A stretch of DNA of 64,000 bases. Source: Tropicimonas isoalkanivorans. Lineage in GTDB: Bacteria; Pseudomonadota; Alphaproteobacteria; Rhodobacterales; Rhodobacteraceae. Location: the NCBI RefSeq assembly GCF_900112335.1, contig NZ_FOLG01000007.1, positions 124,001 to 188,000 of the forward strand. The letters run 5' to 3'. Below are positions 54,368 through 63,764 of this stretch, piece by piece (position 1 is the stretch's first letter; each line of letters begins with the position of its first letter). Position numbers and translations under genes: made by a program. The notes under the pieces are model-generated. The model did no database searches. It was given only the letters and a program-made list of their open reading frames with translations, and was not told the origin of the DNA.

Positions 54368-54757
54368 ATGCGTATCACACAAGGTTGCTTTTCGTTCCTG
54401 CCCGACCTGAGCGACGCCCAGATCACCGCGCAGGTGGAGTATTGCCTCGAGAACGGCTGGGCGATCGGGGTGGAATACACCGACGACCCACACCCCCGGA
54501 ACACCTATTGGGACATGTGGGGCAACCCGATGTTCGACCTGCGCGACGCCAAGGGCGTGATGATGGAGCTCGACGCATGCCGCGCGGCGCATCCCGACGC
54601 CTATATCCGGCTGAACGCCTTCGACGACACGCGGGGTGTGGAGTCCGTCAAGATGTCCTTCATCGTCAATCGGCCGTCGGAGGAGCCGACGATCCACATG
54701 CAGCGAACAGATTTCGAGGGGCGGACCCAGAAATACGCCTGGGACGTGCGGCGGTAA
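54368..54757 (+). CDS. cbbS: RuBisCO small subunit, red-type (CbbS)
   Basis: The 129-residue subunit begins [19 protein letters not shown] and has the conserved [12 protein letters not shown] segment and the C-terminal extension that forms the beta-hairpin of red-type small subunits. A GAGGAG site lies before the ATG, 11 bp after the cbbL stop. It assembles with CbbL. Directly after its stop begins a GC-rich repeat. Confidence 0.97.
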   Translation: MRITQGCFSFLPDLSDAQITAQVEYCLENGWAIGVEYTDDPHPRNTYWDMWGNPMFDLRDAKGVMMELDACRAAHPDAYIRLNAFDDTRGVESVKMSFIVNRPSEEPTIHMQRTDFEGRTQKYAWDVRR

Positions 54758-54758
54758 C

Positions 54759-54887
54759 AGGTTTCGGACCGGCGTGGCCGGTCCGACCGGCCGGGGGGCG
54801 CTGCCCCCCGGACCCCCCGGGGTATTTTCACAACGAGAACAAGGGGCGGCGGCATGGATGATACGACGACGATACCTCCGGCAACGG
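54759..54887. repeat. Copy 1 of a GC-rich repeat joined to the cbbX 5' end
   Basis: The core is a GC-rich palindromic stretch (GGCCGGGGGGCGCTGCCCCC and a following GGTATTTTCACAACGAGAA) in the 96-bp gap between cbbS and cbbX. The same sequence, including the first codons of cbbX in altered form, recurs at 58384-58508. The core resembles an intergenic repeat frequent in Rhodobacterales. It may form a hairpin that reduces read-through to cbbX. Confidence 0.85.
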
Positions 54888-55786
54888 TCGATCTGGCGGC
54901 CCGGTACGAAGCCTCCGGCGTGGCGGAGGTGCTGCGGGAGCTCGACGCGGAGTTGATTGGCCTGGAGCCGGTTAAGACACGGATTCGCGAGACGGCGGCG
55001 CTGCTGTTGGTGGATCGGGCGCGGCGCGACCTGGGGCTCGTGCAGGAAACGCCGACGCTGCACATGTCCTTCACCGGCAACCCCGGCACCGGAAAGACGA
55101 CGGTCGCGCAGAAGATGGCGGGGCTGCTGCACCGGCTCGGGTATGTGCGCAAGGGGCATTTGGTGAGCGTGACACGCGATGACCTCGTGGGCCAGTACAT
55201 CGGGCATACGGCGCCCAAGACCAGGGAGGTGCTGAAGAAGGCGATGGGGGGCGTGCTCTTCATCGACGAGGCCTATTACCTCTACAAGCCCGACAACGAG
55301 CGCGACTACGGCCAGGAGGCGATCGAGATCCTGCTGCAGGTGATGGAGAACAATCGCGACGACCTGGTGGTCATTATGGCGGGCTATGCCGACCGGATGG
55401 ATACGTTCTTTGCCGCGAACCCGGGGTTCCGCTCGCGGATCGCGCACCACATCGAGTTTCCGGACTACAGCGACGGCGAGTTGATGCGGATTGCGGAGCA
55501 GATGATGGCGGCTCAGAGCTATCGCCTCGACGACGGCGCGAAGGCGGCGCTGGCAGAGTACGTCGAGCTGCGCCGCAAGCAGCCGCATTTCGCCAACGCC
55601 CGTTCGCTGCGCAACGCGCTGGACCGTGCCCGTCTCAGGCAGGCGAACAGGCTGTTCTCCGAAAGCAGCGGACCATTGACGGCCGAGGCGCTGAGCACGA
55701 TCCAAGAGCCAGACATCCGCGCCAGCCGCGTCTTTCGCGGCGGGCTCGACGTGGACCGGCCCCGCCAGCAGGGAGAGACGCCATGA
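54854..55786 (+). CDS. cbbX: RuBisCO activase of the red type (CbbX), AAA+ ATPase
   Basis: The 310-residue AAA+ protein has Walker A GNPGTGKT (residues 75-82), Walker [11 protein letters not shown], and the CbbX pore and sensor region with [20 protein letters not shown]. It remodels inhibited red-type RuBisCO by pulling the CbbL C-terminus, using ATP. An AAGGGG ribosome-like site lies upstream. Its stop overlaps the rpe start (ATGA). Its first codons lie inside a duplicated segment. Confidence 0.97.
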   Translation: MDDTTTIPPATVDLAARYEASGVAEVLRELDAELIGLEPVKTRIRETAALLLVDRARRDLGLVQETPTLHMSFTGNPGTGKTTVAQKMAGLLHRLGYVRKGHLVSVTRDDLVGQYIGHTAPKTREVLKKAMGGVLFIDEAYYLYKPDNERDYGQEAIEILLQVMENNRDDLVVIMAGYADRMDTFFAANPGFRSRIAHHIEFPDYSDGELMRIAEQMMAAQSYRLDDGAKAALAEYVELRRKQPHFANARSLRNALDRARLRQANRLFSESSGPLTAEALSTIQEPDIRASRVFRGGLDVDRPRQQGETP

Positions 55787-56481
55787 GTTTTGATCGGTCC
55801 ATCAAGATCGCGCCCTCGATCCTGTCGGCGGATTTCGCCAACTTCGGGCAGGAGATCCGCGCCATCGAGGCGGAGGGCGCCGACTGGGTGCATGTGGACG
55901 TGATGGATGGGCATTTCGTGCCCAACCTCACCTTTGGCCCGCCCGCGGTGAAGGCGTTCCGGCGGCATGTGACTACCTTCATGGATGTGCACCTGATGAT
56001 CTCGCCAGTCGAGCCGTACATCGGCGCCTACGCGGATGCGGGCGCGGACATGCTGACGGCGCATATCGAGGCGGGCCCGCACATCCACCGCACCTTGCAG
56101 GCGATCCGGGGCGCGGGGATGAAGGCGGGGTTGGCGCTGAACCCCGGGACGGGGCTCGACGCGGTGGCGCATCTGCTGGACCTCACGGACATGGTGCTGG
56201 TGATGACGGTCAACCCGGGCTTCGGCGGGCAGACGTTCATCCGCTCGCAAGTGGACAAGATCCGGCGGCTGCGGCAGATGATCGGCGACCGGCCGATCCA
56301 CATTCAGGTCGACGGCGGAGTGGACACGACCACCGCGCCGCTGGTCGCGCAGGCCGGGGCCGACGTGCTGGTGGCGGGCTCCGCGGTGTTTCGGGGCGGG
56401 TCTGTCGACGCGGCTGCGATCTATGGCGAGAACATCCGCGCCATTCGTGCCGCCGCGATGGGCATCGGATCGGCAGCCTGA
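55783..56481 (+). CDS. cbbE: Ribulose-phosphate 3-epimerase (CbbE)
   Basis: The 232-residue TIM-barrel enzyme has [45 protein letters not shown] and [12 protein letters not shown], all of the Rpe family. It interconverts ribulose-5-phosphate and xylulose-5-phosphate, feeding prk. It is the last gene of the CBB operon, coupled to cbbX by ATGA. Confidence 0.97.
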   Translation: MSFDRSIKIAPSILSADFANFGQEIRAIEAEGADWVHVDVMDGHFVPNLTFGPPAVKAFRRHVTTFMDVHLMISPVEPYIGAYADAGADMLTAHIEAGPHIHRTLQAIRGAGMKAGLALNPGTGLDAVAHLLDLTDMVLVMTVNPGFGGQTFIRSQVDKIRRLRQMIGDRPIHIQVDGGVDTTTAPLVAQAGADVLVAGSAVFRGGSVDAAAIYGENIRAIRAAAMGIGSAA

Positions 56482-56732
56482 CGCTGGCGGTGATCGTCCT
56501 CGGCGTCTGAACGCCTCGCGGCGGGGCCGTCCGTCGATGAGCTCCGCAGAGTGCCGATGCCTTTCGGAACGTCAGCTTGACTGCCCGTCCCGCCTTTCAA
56601 TGATCCGATCCTGCACCGCGCAACCGTCGGGTGGCCGGCGCGGTGTTACGCCAGTGTCACGCTTGGCGGGTCATATGCCTCCGGGGCCGCGGGAATCGGC
56701 CCGCCCAGGTTCACACCAAGGATGCATTCCAC

Positions 56733-58307
56733 ATGACCCATACGAGATCCATTGCCGTCGCCCTGCTGGGTACCACCGTGCTTGCGGCGCCGGCCTGCGC
56801 TCAGTCCATCCAGCGTATCGCCACCGTTCCGCTCGACGCCGAGATCACCGGCCTTTTCGAAGTTGGCCCGGACCTCTTCTTCAACGCCCAGCATCCGAGC
56901 GATGAGCTCCCCACCGAGTTCGCGAAGGCGACCGTCGGGGTGGTCGCGAATGCCGACTGGAGCGCCACGGAGATGATGCCGGCCGAGGGCGATGAGAAAT
57001 CGGTGATCCGCTCGTCGCTGGGCGACTACCAGATCCTGTTGCAGGAAGGCGATGAGGGGATCGTCGGCGTCATCACGTCGATCGGCGGTGAAGAGCTGCT
57101 CGTTTCCAACGACCCGGACTTCAACGCCTTCGTGCCGACCGGCGACAGCGAGGGCTACCTCTTCACCAACTGGGAGAACCGCCCCGGCGGCATGTCCCGC
57201 GCCAAGATTGCCCGCGCCGAGGACGGCAGCTGGTCCGTGGACACGTCGGACCTGAAAATGATCGACTTTTCCGACGTCGACGGCACCTGGGTGAACTGCT
57301 TCGGAACGCTGTCGCCATGGGGCACGCCGCTGACGTCGGAGGAGCTCTACTTCGACGACACGGTCGACTGGAACAACCCCGAGTACAAGTACATCGAGGA
57401 CACCCAGATGCTCGCCTCCTACCTCGGTGAGGGGACCTATCCGAACCCGTACGACTATGGCTACATTATCGAGATCACTGATCCGGCCGGCGCCACCACG
57501 CCGGTGAAGCATTTCGCCATGGGGCGGTTCAGCCACGAGAATTCGGTCGTGATGCCGGACAACAAGACCGTCTACCTGTCGGACGACGGCACGGGCGTTG
57601 TGTTCTTCAAGTTCATCGCGGACACTGCGGGTGACCTTTCCGCCGGCACGCTTTACGCCGCCAAGATCACCCAGCAGGGCGCGGCGGGCGCTGCTGCCGG
57701 TGAAACGCCCTTCGGCATCGAATGGGTGGAGTTGGCCCACGGAACCGACGCCGAAATTGCCGAATGGATCACGGACTACGACGGTATCGGCATCGAGGAT
57801 CACGTCGCCGGAGAGACCAATTACATCTCCGACGAGGAGGTCGCCGCTTGGGCCGCCGGCGAGGCCGCTGACAACCGCGTCGCGTTCCTGGAATCCCGTC
57901 GTGCCGCCGTCGCCAAGGGCGCGACCGGCGAATTCCGCAAGATGGAAGGCGTGAACATCAACTACGACGGTGCCAAGGATGGCTCGGTTCCGTACATGTA
58001 CATGGCCATGTCCGAGGTATCAAAAACTATGTCGGATGGCGAAGGCGACATCGACGTGGCCGAGAACCAGTGCGGCGTGGTCTACGAGATGGAACTCGAC
58101 GCCAGCTACGACGTCTCGGCCATGGTGCCGGTGGTCGCGGGCTCTGGGTTCAACGCGGACGCCGAACTGAACGCCTGCCCGCTCGACTCGATTGCCAATC
58201 CGGACAACATCCTCGTTCGCGCGAACGGCCAGGTCGTGATCGGCGAGGACAGTGGCAACCACGAAAACAACGCCCTGTGGGTCTGGACCCGCAACAGCCA
58301 GAGCTGA
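56733..58307 (+). CDS. PhoX-like (DUF839) secreted protein
   Basis: The 524-residue protein has a Sec signal peptide (cleavage near PACAQ) and the PhoX/DUF839 style: VNCFGTLSPWGTPLTSEELY, MGRFSHENSVVMPDNKTVYL and YLSDDGTGVVFFKFI. PhoX enzymes are calcium/iron alkaline phosphatases, but here the signal lacks the twin-Arg motif usual for PhoX, and the substrate is unknown. The ATG at 56733 is chosen as it gives the signal peptide; the longer frame is rejected. The 251-bp gap upstream holds no gene. Confidence 0.85.
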   Translation: MTHTRSIAVALLGTTVLAAPACAQSIQRIATVPLDAEITGLFEVGPDLFFNAQHPSDELPTEFAKATVGVVANADWSATEMMPAEGDEKSVIRSSLGDYQILLQEGDEGIVGVITSIGGEELLVSNDPDFNAFVPTGDSEGYLFTNWENRPGGMSRAKIARAEDGSWSVDTSDLKMIDFSDVDGTWVNCFGTLSPWGTPLTSEELYFDDTVDWNNPEYKYIEDTQMLASYLGEGTYPNPYDYGYIIEITDPAGATTPVKHFAMGRFSHENSVVMPDNKTVYLSDDGTGVVFFKFIADTAGDLSAGTLYAAKITQQGAAGAAAGETPFGIEWVELAHGTDAEIAEWITDYDGIGIEDHVAGETNYISDEEVAAWAAGEAADNRVAFLESRRAAVAKGATGEFRKMEGVNINYDGAKDGSVPYMYMAMSEVSKTMSDGEGDIDVAENQCGVVYEMELDASYDVSAMVPVVAGSGFNADAELNACPLDSIANPDNILVRANGQVVIGEDSGNHENNALWVWTRNSQS

Positions 58308-58383
58308 TTTCGGGCCGTTTCGCGTAGAACTGGGGGAGGCGGCAAACGCCTCCCCGTATCGTGCCGCCGTCGGTTGCTGGTCG

Positions 58384-58508
58384 AGGTTTCGGACCGGCGT
58401 GCCGGTCCGACCGGCCGGGGGGCGCTGCCCCCCGGACCCCCCGGGGTATTTTCACAACGAGAAGACGGGGCGGCGTCGGGGATGAGACGACGACACCTCC
58501 GGTAACGG
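58384..58508. repeat. Copy 2 of the GC-rich repeat, with a degenerate cbbX 5' fragment
   Basis: From 58384 this segment repeats the sequence at 54759 almost base for base through the palindromic core, then continues with a degraded match to the cbbX start (GATGAGACGACGACACCTCC here against GATGATACGACGACGATACC in cbbX). The similarity ends at about 58508, 44 bp before the imelysin-like gene. It is not translated as cbbX because the ATG is lost. Confidence 0.85.
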
Positions 58509-58551
58509 CGGCGGCAATCTTCCTTGAAAGAGCTTTCTGGAGTGACTCCCG

Positions 58552-59652
58552 ATGATCCGTTCCCGCGCCGTTGTCTTTTCCGCTGCCATTCTGTCGGCCG
58601 TGCTCGTCGTGACACCCGCGGCTCACGGGGGAAGCGGGCGAACCAAGGCAGTCAATGAGGACCTTGGCCTGCCCTACTGGCCCCCCGGTCGTGGCGAGGT
58701 GGATCACGCCGCCCTACGCCGCCGATCTCTGGAGGTGTTGGACCGCCAGTTCGGTGCCTTTCGCGACGCGACTGCCGAGTTGGCCGTTACCGCGGCTGGG
58801 GTCTGTGACGGCTCCCGGACCGAAGACGACGTGAAAGCGGCCCTCCGGCGGGCCTGGTTGACCTGGGCGCCGCTGGACAGCTACCAATTCGGACCAGTCG
58901 AGCAGCTCGGAGCGGCGTTGACCGTCAACTTCTGGCCGGACAAGAAAGATTTCGTCGGCCGCGGGCTGGACGCATTGCTCGCCCTGCCTCCCGACGCGCA
59001 ACGCGATCCAGAGACGGTCGCGGCCATGTCAGCCGCCGCTCAGGGACTGCCGGCGCTCGAACGGTTGCTGTACACCGACCTGGAGCCCTGCCCGGCAATC
59101 GTGGGCATCTCCGGCTTCCTCAGCGGACTGGCGCAGGACCTCCACGACGCGTGGTTCGCGCCGAACGGCTGGGCTGACATCGCGCGCGCCGCCGGGCCGG
59201 AGAATCCGGTTTACCTGTCGCCGGGCGAATTCACCGCGACGCTCTACACCGCCGTCGACTTCGGCCTGACACGCGTCGCCGAGGCCCGACTCGGCCGGCC
59301 GCTGGGCACGGGAGGGCGGAGCTACCCGCGGCGGACGGAGGCGTGGCGGTCCGGACTGAGTGACGAAATCGTGGCCGCGCAACTGGCTGGGCTCGCGGAA
59401 CTGATCGAGACCGGTTTCGCAGGCGACCTGCGGGAAACCGACCGCGCCTGGATTCTCACAGTCTTTGCACAGGCTCTGAACCGGCAGGCCGAGATCGGTG
59501 ACCCATTGGCGGAGGCGGTGACGGAGCCTGACGGGCGCGCCAGGGTTGAGGCCTTACAAACCAAGATCCGGTACCTGCAACTGGAGGTGGCGAAGGACGT
59601 GGGCCCCAACCTGGGCGTGGACACCGGCTTCAGCGCTGCGGACGGGGATTAG
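58552..59652 (+). CDS. Imelysin-like (M75) periplasmic protein
   Basis: The 366-residue protein has a signal peptide (cleavage near AAHGG) and an imelysin-like body with the key segment GLPALERLLYTD, in place of the GxHxxE-type metal site, and AWLTWAPLDSYQFGPVEQLG. Imelysins act in periplasmic iron handling. It overlaps the convergent cytochrome c gene by 4 bp. Other efe or iron uptake genes are not seen here. A GAGTG-type ribosome site before the ATG is weak. Confidence 0.85.
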   Translation: MIRSRAVVFSAAILSAVLVVTPAAHGGSGRTKAVNEDLGLPYWPPGRGEVDHAALRRRSLEVLDRQFGAFRDATAELAVTAAGVCDGSRTEDDVKAALRRAWLTWAPLDSYQFGPVEQLGAALTVNFWPDKKDFVGRGLDALLALPPDAQRDPETVAAMSAAAQGLPALERLLYTDLEPCPAIVGISGFLSGLAQDLHDAWFAPNGWADIARAAGPENPVYLSPGEFTATLYTAVDFGLTRVAEARLGRPLGTGGRSYPRRTEAWRSGLSDEIVAAQLAGLAELIETGFAGDLRETDRAWILTVFAQALNRQAEIGDPLAEAVTEPDGRARVEALQTKIRYLQLEVAKDVGPNLGVDTGFSAADGD

Positions 59653-59945
59653 TCCTTGAGGCTATGGAGGTAGCTCAGCAACTCCGCGACGTCTCCCTTG
59701 GACAACTCGAACTCCGGCATGGCGTCGAAGCCGCCCATGGCCCGGCGGAGGCTGTTGCGGGGGACGCCACGGATGTCGGGCGCCATGCCGTCACCCTCCG
59801 CGTGCTCCATGTGGCAGTCGATGCAGTTGTCGCGGTAGATGGACTCGCCCTGCGCTGTGTCATCCGCTTGTGCCGCCCCGCAGCACAAGACCAGAATGGC
59901 GCCGAGCGCAGTGGCGTGGCGGGTCCTCGGGACTGAGATGCCCAT
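59649..59945 (-). CDS. Small c-type cytochrome
   Basis: The 98-residue protein has a signal peptide (cleavage near CGAAQA) and one haem site CIDCH at residues 41-45; Met76 (FDAMPEFEL) is the likely axial ligand. It is a periplasmic mono-haem electron carrier of class I type. It converges with the imelysin-like gene and shares 4 bp with it. It lies 81 bp after the NAGGN synthetase gene on the same strand, but a functional link is not evident. Confidence 0.9.
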   Translation of the reverse strand: MGISVPRTRHATALGAILVLCCGAAQADDTAQGESIYRDNCIDCHMEHAEGDGMAPDIRGVPRNSLRRAMGGFDAMPEFELSKGDVAELLSYLHSLKD

Positions 59946-60026
59946 TGTCTCGACTCCGTTTCAATTTCCGCGACATTGAACCCGACGTCGGTGACACGGA
60001 CATGACGCCCGGCCCGCGAATGGCCG

Positions 60027-61751
60027 TTACGCCGCCCCGTCTTTGGCCCCCACGCGAGAGGCCTCGATCGCGACGGTCATCGGAAAGAGCAGGTCGATGA
60101 ACCGCTGCGCGGTGGGCTGCGGCTCATGGTTGGCCAGTCCCGGCCGCTCGTTCGCCTCGATGAAGATGTAGTCCGGCTTCATCGGGCTGCGGACGATGAA
60201 GTCGATCCCCGTCACCGGGATGTTGATTGCCCGCGCACATGCGACGGCCGCCTCGATCAACTTGGGATGGGTGACGTCCGTCACGTCCACGATCGTACCG
60301 CCGGTGTGCAGGTTGGCCGTCTTCCGGACGGTCACTTCGGTGCCCTCTGGCAGTACATCCTCATAGGAAAAACCCGCGCCCAGCAGGCACCGCTCGGTTT
60401 CCGCATCGAGCGGGATGCGGCTCTCGCCACCGGTTTGCGCGGCGCGACGGCGGCTCTGCGCCTCGATCAGTTGCAGCGCGGTGTGGATGCCGTCCCCGGC
60501 AATGGAGGGGCGACGCCGGATGGCGGAGGCCACGACCTTGTAGTCGATCACGACGAGCCGCAGGTCCTCCCCCTCCATATAACTCTCGACGATCACGTCC
60601 GACGAGATCTCCTGCGCGCGCTTGACGCCCGCCTCCACTTCATCCGCGGTGCGCAGATCGACCGACACGCCGTCGCCCATCTCGCCGCGCGCCGGTTTGA
60701 CAACCACCGCGCCGTGCGTCTCGAGGAAGGCGGCGCGGTCCTCAGAGCTCTCGCCCTCGCACTGTTCGGCGGTCTTGACGCCGGCCGCCGCAACGATGCG
60801 GCGCGTCACCCGTTTGTCGTCGCAGATCGACATCGCCACCGCGTTGGTCAATTCGCTCAGGGCTTCGCGGCACTTGATCCGCCGGCCGCCCATTTGCAGC
60901 TCGAACAGCCCCGCCTCGGCATCGATCACGTCCACGAAGATACCCCGGCGCCGCGCTTCCTTGACGATGATCTGGGCATAGGGGTTCAGCCCCTCCGCCT
61001 CCGTCCCGCCGACGAAGAGCGGCTCGTTGATCGGATTCTTGCGCTTGATGGTGAAGGCCTGGAAGCGCTCGAAACCCAGCTTGTCGTAGAGCGCCATCGC
61101 CTCGGTATTGCCGTGCAGCACCGACAAGTCCATCGTCCGGCCGCCGCGCGACTTGAACTCCTCCGCCAGCCGCAGCACCAGCGCCTTGCCGATGCCGGGA
61201 TAGCGCGCATGCGGGGAGACGGCCAGGCACCAGAGCGACGTGCCATGCTCCGGATCGTTACAGGCCAGCTTGTGATCGACCCCCATGACCGTACCGAGGA
61301 TCGCGCCGGTCTCGTCCTCTTCCGCGACCAGAACGGTGATCGCCCGCGCGTCCCGGTTGTTCCAGAAGAAGTGCGGCACGACCTCGACCATGCCGTGCGC
61401 GGCGTAGATCGTGTTGATCGCCTCGGCATCCCGCTCGGTGGTCAGGCGCCGGATGGAAACCCCCACCAGCTTGGAATTCGGCGGCTCGAACTGCTCCAGG
61501 TCGAGCCGATAGGAGATGGAGGGATCGAGAAACAGTTCCTGCGGCGCCTCGGCCAGAACGACCTGCGGGTCGCGGACGTAGAACGCGATGTCCCGGCGGG
61601 AGTGCCGCTCGGCCGACAGCGTTTTGGCCAGCGCCTTTGGGTCATCGAACGTGTCGCCGAAGATCAGCCGCCCCCAGCCGCAGTCGATGCTGGCATTGGG
61701 CGTCGGCCGGTCGTCGTCCGTGCCGGGCTGCGGCTCGGTCATGTCGGTCAT
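60027..61751 (-). CDS. ngg: N-acetylglutaminylglutamine synthetase (GNAT and ATP-grasp fusion)
   Basis: The 574-residue protein has an N-terminal GNAT acetyltransferase domain (about residues 90-240, with SPHARYPGIGKALVLRL) and a C-terminal ATP-grasp ligase (about 280-560, with VKPARGEMGDGVSVDL and FIEANERPGL). This fusion is the enzyme that makes N-acetylglutaminylglutamine on the way to the osmoprotectant NAGGN. The ATG at 61751 overlaps the stop of the amidotransferase gene (ATGA). Together the two genes form the core of the pathway. Confidence 0.92.
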   Translation of the reverse strand: MTDMTEPQPGTDDDRPTPNASIDCGWGRLIFGDTFDDPKALAKTLSAERHSRRDIAFYVRDPQVVLAEAPQELFLDPSISYRLDLEQFEPPNSKLVGVSIRRLTTERDAEAINTIYAAHGMVEVVPHFFWNNRDARAITVLVAEEDETGAILGTVMGVDHKLACNDPEHGTSLWCLAVSPHARYPGIGKALVLRLAEEFKSRGGRTMDLSVLHGNTEAMALYDKLGFERFQAFTIKRKNPINEPLFVGGTEAEGLNPYAQIIVKEARRRGIFVDVIDAEAGLFELQMGGRRIKCREALSELTNAVAMSICDDKRVTRRIVAAAGVKTAEQCEGESSEDRAAFLETHGAVVVKPARGEMGDGVSVDLRTADEVEAGVKRAQEISSDVIVESYMEGEDLRLVVIDYKVVASAIRRRPSIAGDGIHTALQLIEAQSRRRAAQTGGESRIPLDAETERCLLGAGFSYEDVLPEGTEVTVRKTANLHTGGTIVDVTDVTHPKLIEAAVACARAINIPVTGIDFIVRSPMKPDYIFIEANERPGLANHEPQPTAQRFIDLLFPMTVAIEASRVGAKDGAA

Positions 61752-63532
61752 CCCTCGATCCCCTGTGCCTGCAGCCACAGCTCCAGCATCGCGACCTGCC
61801 ACAACTCGGAGCCGCGGAGCCGGGTGATGTGGTCCTTCGGGTTGGCGAAGAGCGTCTCCAGGTACTCTGGCCGGAAGATCCCGCGCGCCCGGGCGGACTC
61901 GTTGGTCAGCGTGTTGCGCACCATCTCCAGATACGGGCCTTCGATGTATTTCAACGCGGGCACCGGGAAATAGCCCTTGGGCCGGTCGATCACTTCGCTC
62001 GGGATCACCCGCCGCGCCGTCCGCTTCAGGATGCCCTTTCCGCCATCGGCCAGCTTGTGCTCCGCCGGGATGCGCCCGGCCAGTTCCACAAGTTCGTGGT
62101 CGAGGAACGGTACCCGCGCTTCCAGCCCCCAGGCCATGGTCATGTTGTCGACCCGCTTCACAGGGTCGTCGACCAGCATGACGTTCGTGTCCTGCCGGAG
62201 CGCCTTGTCCACCGGGTCGTCCGCGCCGGGGCGGGCGAAGTGCTCGCGGACGAAGGCAAGGCTCTCGTCCTTGTCCACCATGTACTCCGGCGCCAGATGT
62301 TCAGCGAGCCGCGCATGGGTGCGGTCGAAGAAGGCATCGGCATAGGCCGCCACCGGGTCGTTGGCGTCGGCCAGCGGCGGGTACCAGTGATAGCCCCCGA
62401 ACACTTCGTCAGCGCCCTGCCCGGACTGAACGACCTTGATCGTCTTCGCCACTTCGCGGGAGAGCAGGTAAAAACCGATGTTGTCGTAGGAGACCATCGG
62501 TTCCGACATGGCCGCGATGGCGTGCGGCAGGTTCTCCTGCATCTCCTCGGACGGGATGAAGATCTGATGGTGCTTCGTGCCGTAGTGGTTCGCGATCAGG
62601 TCGGAGTACTTGAACTCGTCCCCTTTCTCGCCGTGCGCCTCCTCGAAGCCGATGGAATAGGTCGCCAGATCTTTCTGGCCCTCCTCGGCCAGCAGCCCGA
62701 CGATCAGCGAGCTGTCCACGCCGCCCGACAGGAGCACACCAACCGGCACGTCGGCCACCATGCGGCGCCGGACGGAGGCGCGCAGGCCGTCCAGCAAGAT
62801 CTCCTCCCAGTCCTCCGCACTGCGGGCCGCGTCCTCCGGGCTGCGGTCGAAGGTGGGCGTCCAGTAGGTCTGTTCGGAGGCAACGGAGCCGTCCGCGTTC
62901 AGAATGCGGATCGTCGCGGGGGGCAGTTTGCGCACACCGGCGAGGATCGTCCGGGGTGCCGGAACGACCGCGTGCCACGTCATGTAGTGGTGCAGCGCCA
63001 CCCGGTCGATCGAGGTGTCAATGCCACCCGCCCGTACCAGCGCCGGCAGGGCGGAGGCGAAGCGCAGGCCCTTTCCCGTCTCGGAATAGTAGAGCGGCTT
63101 GATCCCGAAGCGGTCCCGCACGAAGACGGTCCGCCCGGTCTCCCGCTCACGGATGGCAAAAGCGAACATGCCATTGAACTTCGCAACCGCCTCCGGGCCC
63201 CACTCGGCCCAGGCCTTCAGGATCACCTCGGTGTCGGAGTGGGAGGCGAAGCTGTGTCCCTTCCCCTCCAGTTCCTCGCGCAATTCGGGGTAATTGTAGA
63301 TGCAGCCGTTGAACGCGATGGTCAGCCCGAGGTGCGTATCCACGAAAGGCTGCGCGCCGGCCTCGCTCAGGTCGATGATCCGGAGCCGCCGGTGGCCGAA
63401 GGCCCAGTCGCCGCGAGCGACGATACCGGCGCTGTCCGGTCCGCGGCGCGCCATGCAGTCGGCCATGGTCGCCACTGCATCGACATTCGCCGGGCTTCCG
63501 TCAAAAGTTATCTCGCCGCAAATGCCGCACAC
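61748..63532 (-). CDS. N-acetylglutaminylglutamine amidotransferase (asparagine-synthetase-like)
   Basis: The 594-residue enzyme has the N-terminal class II glutamine amidotransferase with nucleophile Cys2 (MCGICGEITFDG), RRGPDSAGI and FNGCIYNY, then the synthetase domain with the PP-loop LLSGGVDSS. It is an AsnB homologue of the group paired with ngg for NAGGN synthesis; its place directly before ngg with an ATGA overlap supports this over ordinary asparagine synthetase. Length fits the family. Confidence 0.92.
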   Translation of the reverse strand: MCGICGEITFDGSPANVDAVATMADCMARRGPDSAGIVARGDWAFGHRRLRIIDLSEAGAQPFVDTHLGLTIAFNGCIYNYPELREELEGKGHSFASHSDTEVILKAWAEWGPEAVAKFNGMFAFAIRERETGRTVFVRDRFGIKPLYYSETGKGLRFASALPALVRAGGIDTSIDRVALHHYMTWHAVVPAPRTILAGVRKLPPATIRILNADGSVASEQTYWTPTFDRSPEDAARSAEDWEEILLDGLRASVRRRMVADVPVGVLLSGGVDSSLIVGLLAEEGQKDLATYSIGFEEAHGEKGDEFKYSDLIANHYGTKHHQIFIPSEEMQENLPHAIAAMSEPMVSYDNIGFYLLSREVAKTIKVVQSGQGADEVFGGYHWYPPLADANDPVAAYADAFFDRTHARLAEHLAPEYMVDKDESLAFVREHFARPGADDPVDKALRQDTNVMLVDDPVKRVDNMTMAWGLEARVPFLDHELVELAGRIPAEHKLADGGKGILKRTARRVIPSEVIDRPKGYFPVPALKYIEGPYLEMVRNTLTNESARARGIFRPEYLETLFANPKDHITRLRGSELWQVAMLELWLQAQGIEG

Positions 63533-63764
63533 AGTATCGTCCTTCCGTTAATTTCGGTCGCCCGGAACCTAAGGAGCCGCCCACGCAAGGTCAAACGAAT
63601 GCACGGCGCGCGGGTCGCGCGCCTGGAATTGCCCGTTTTGACAGCACCCTCGGGATACCCCGGTCGCAGCGATGCACAGGCCCGCCACGACGGAGCATAT
63701 AGGTGTGCCGAAAGAGAAGTCGCGGATTTGCCTGACCCAAGCAGCGGGCCAACGCTCGCGGAAC

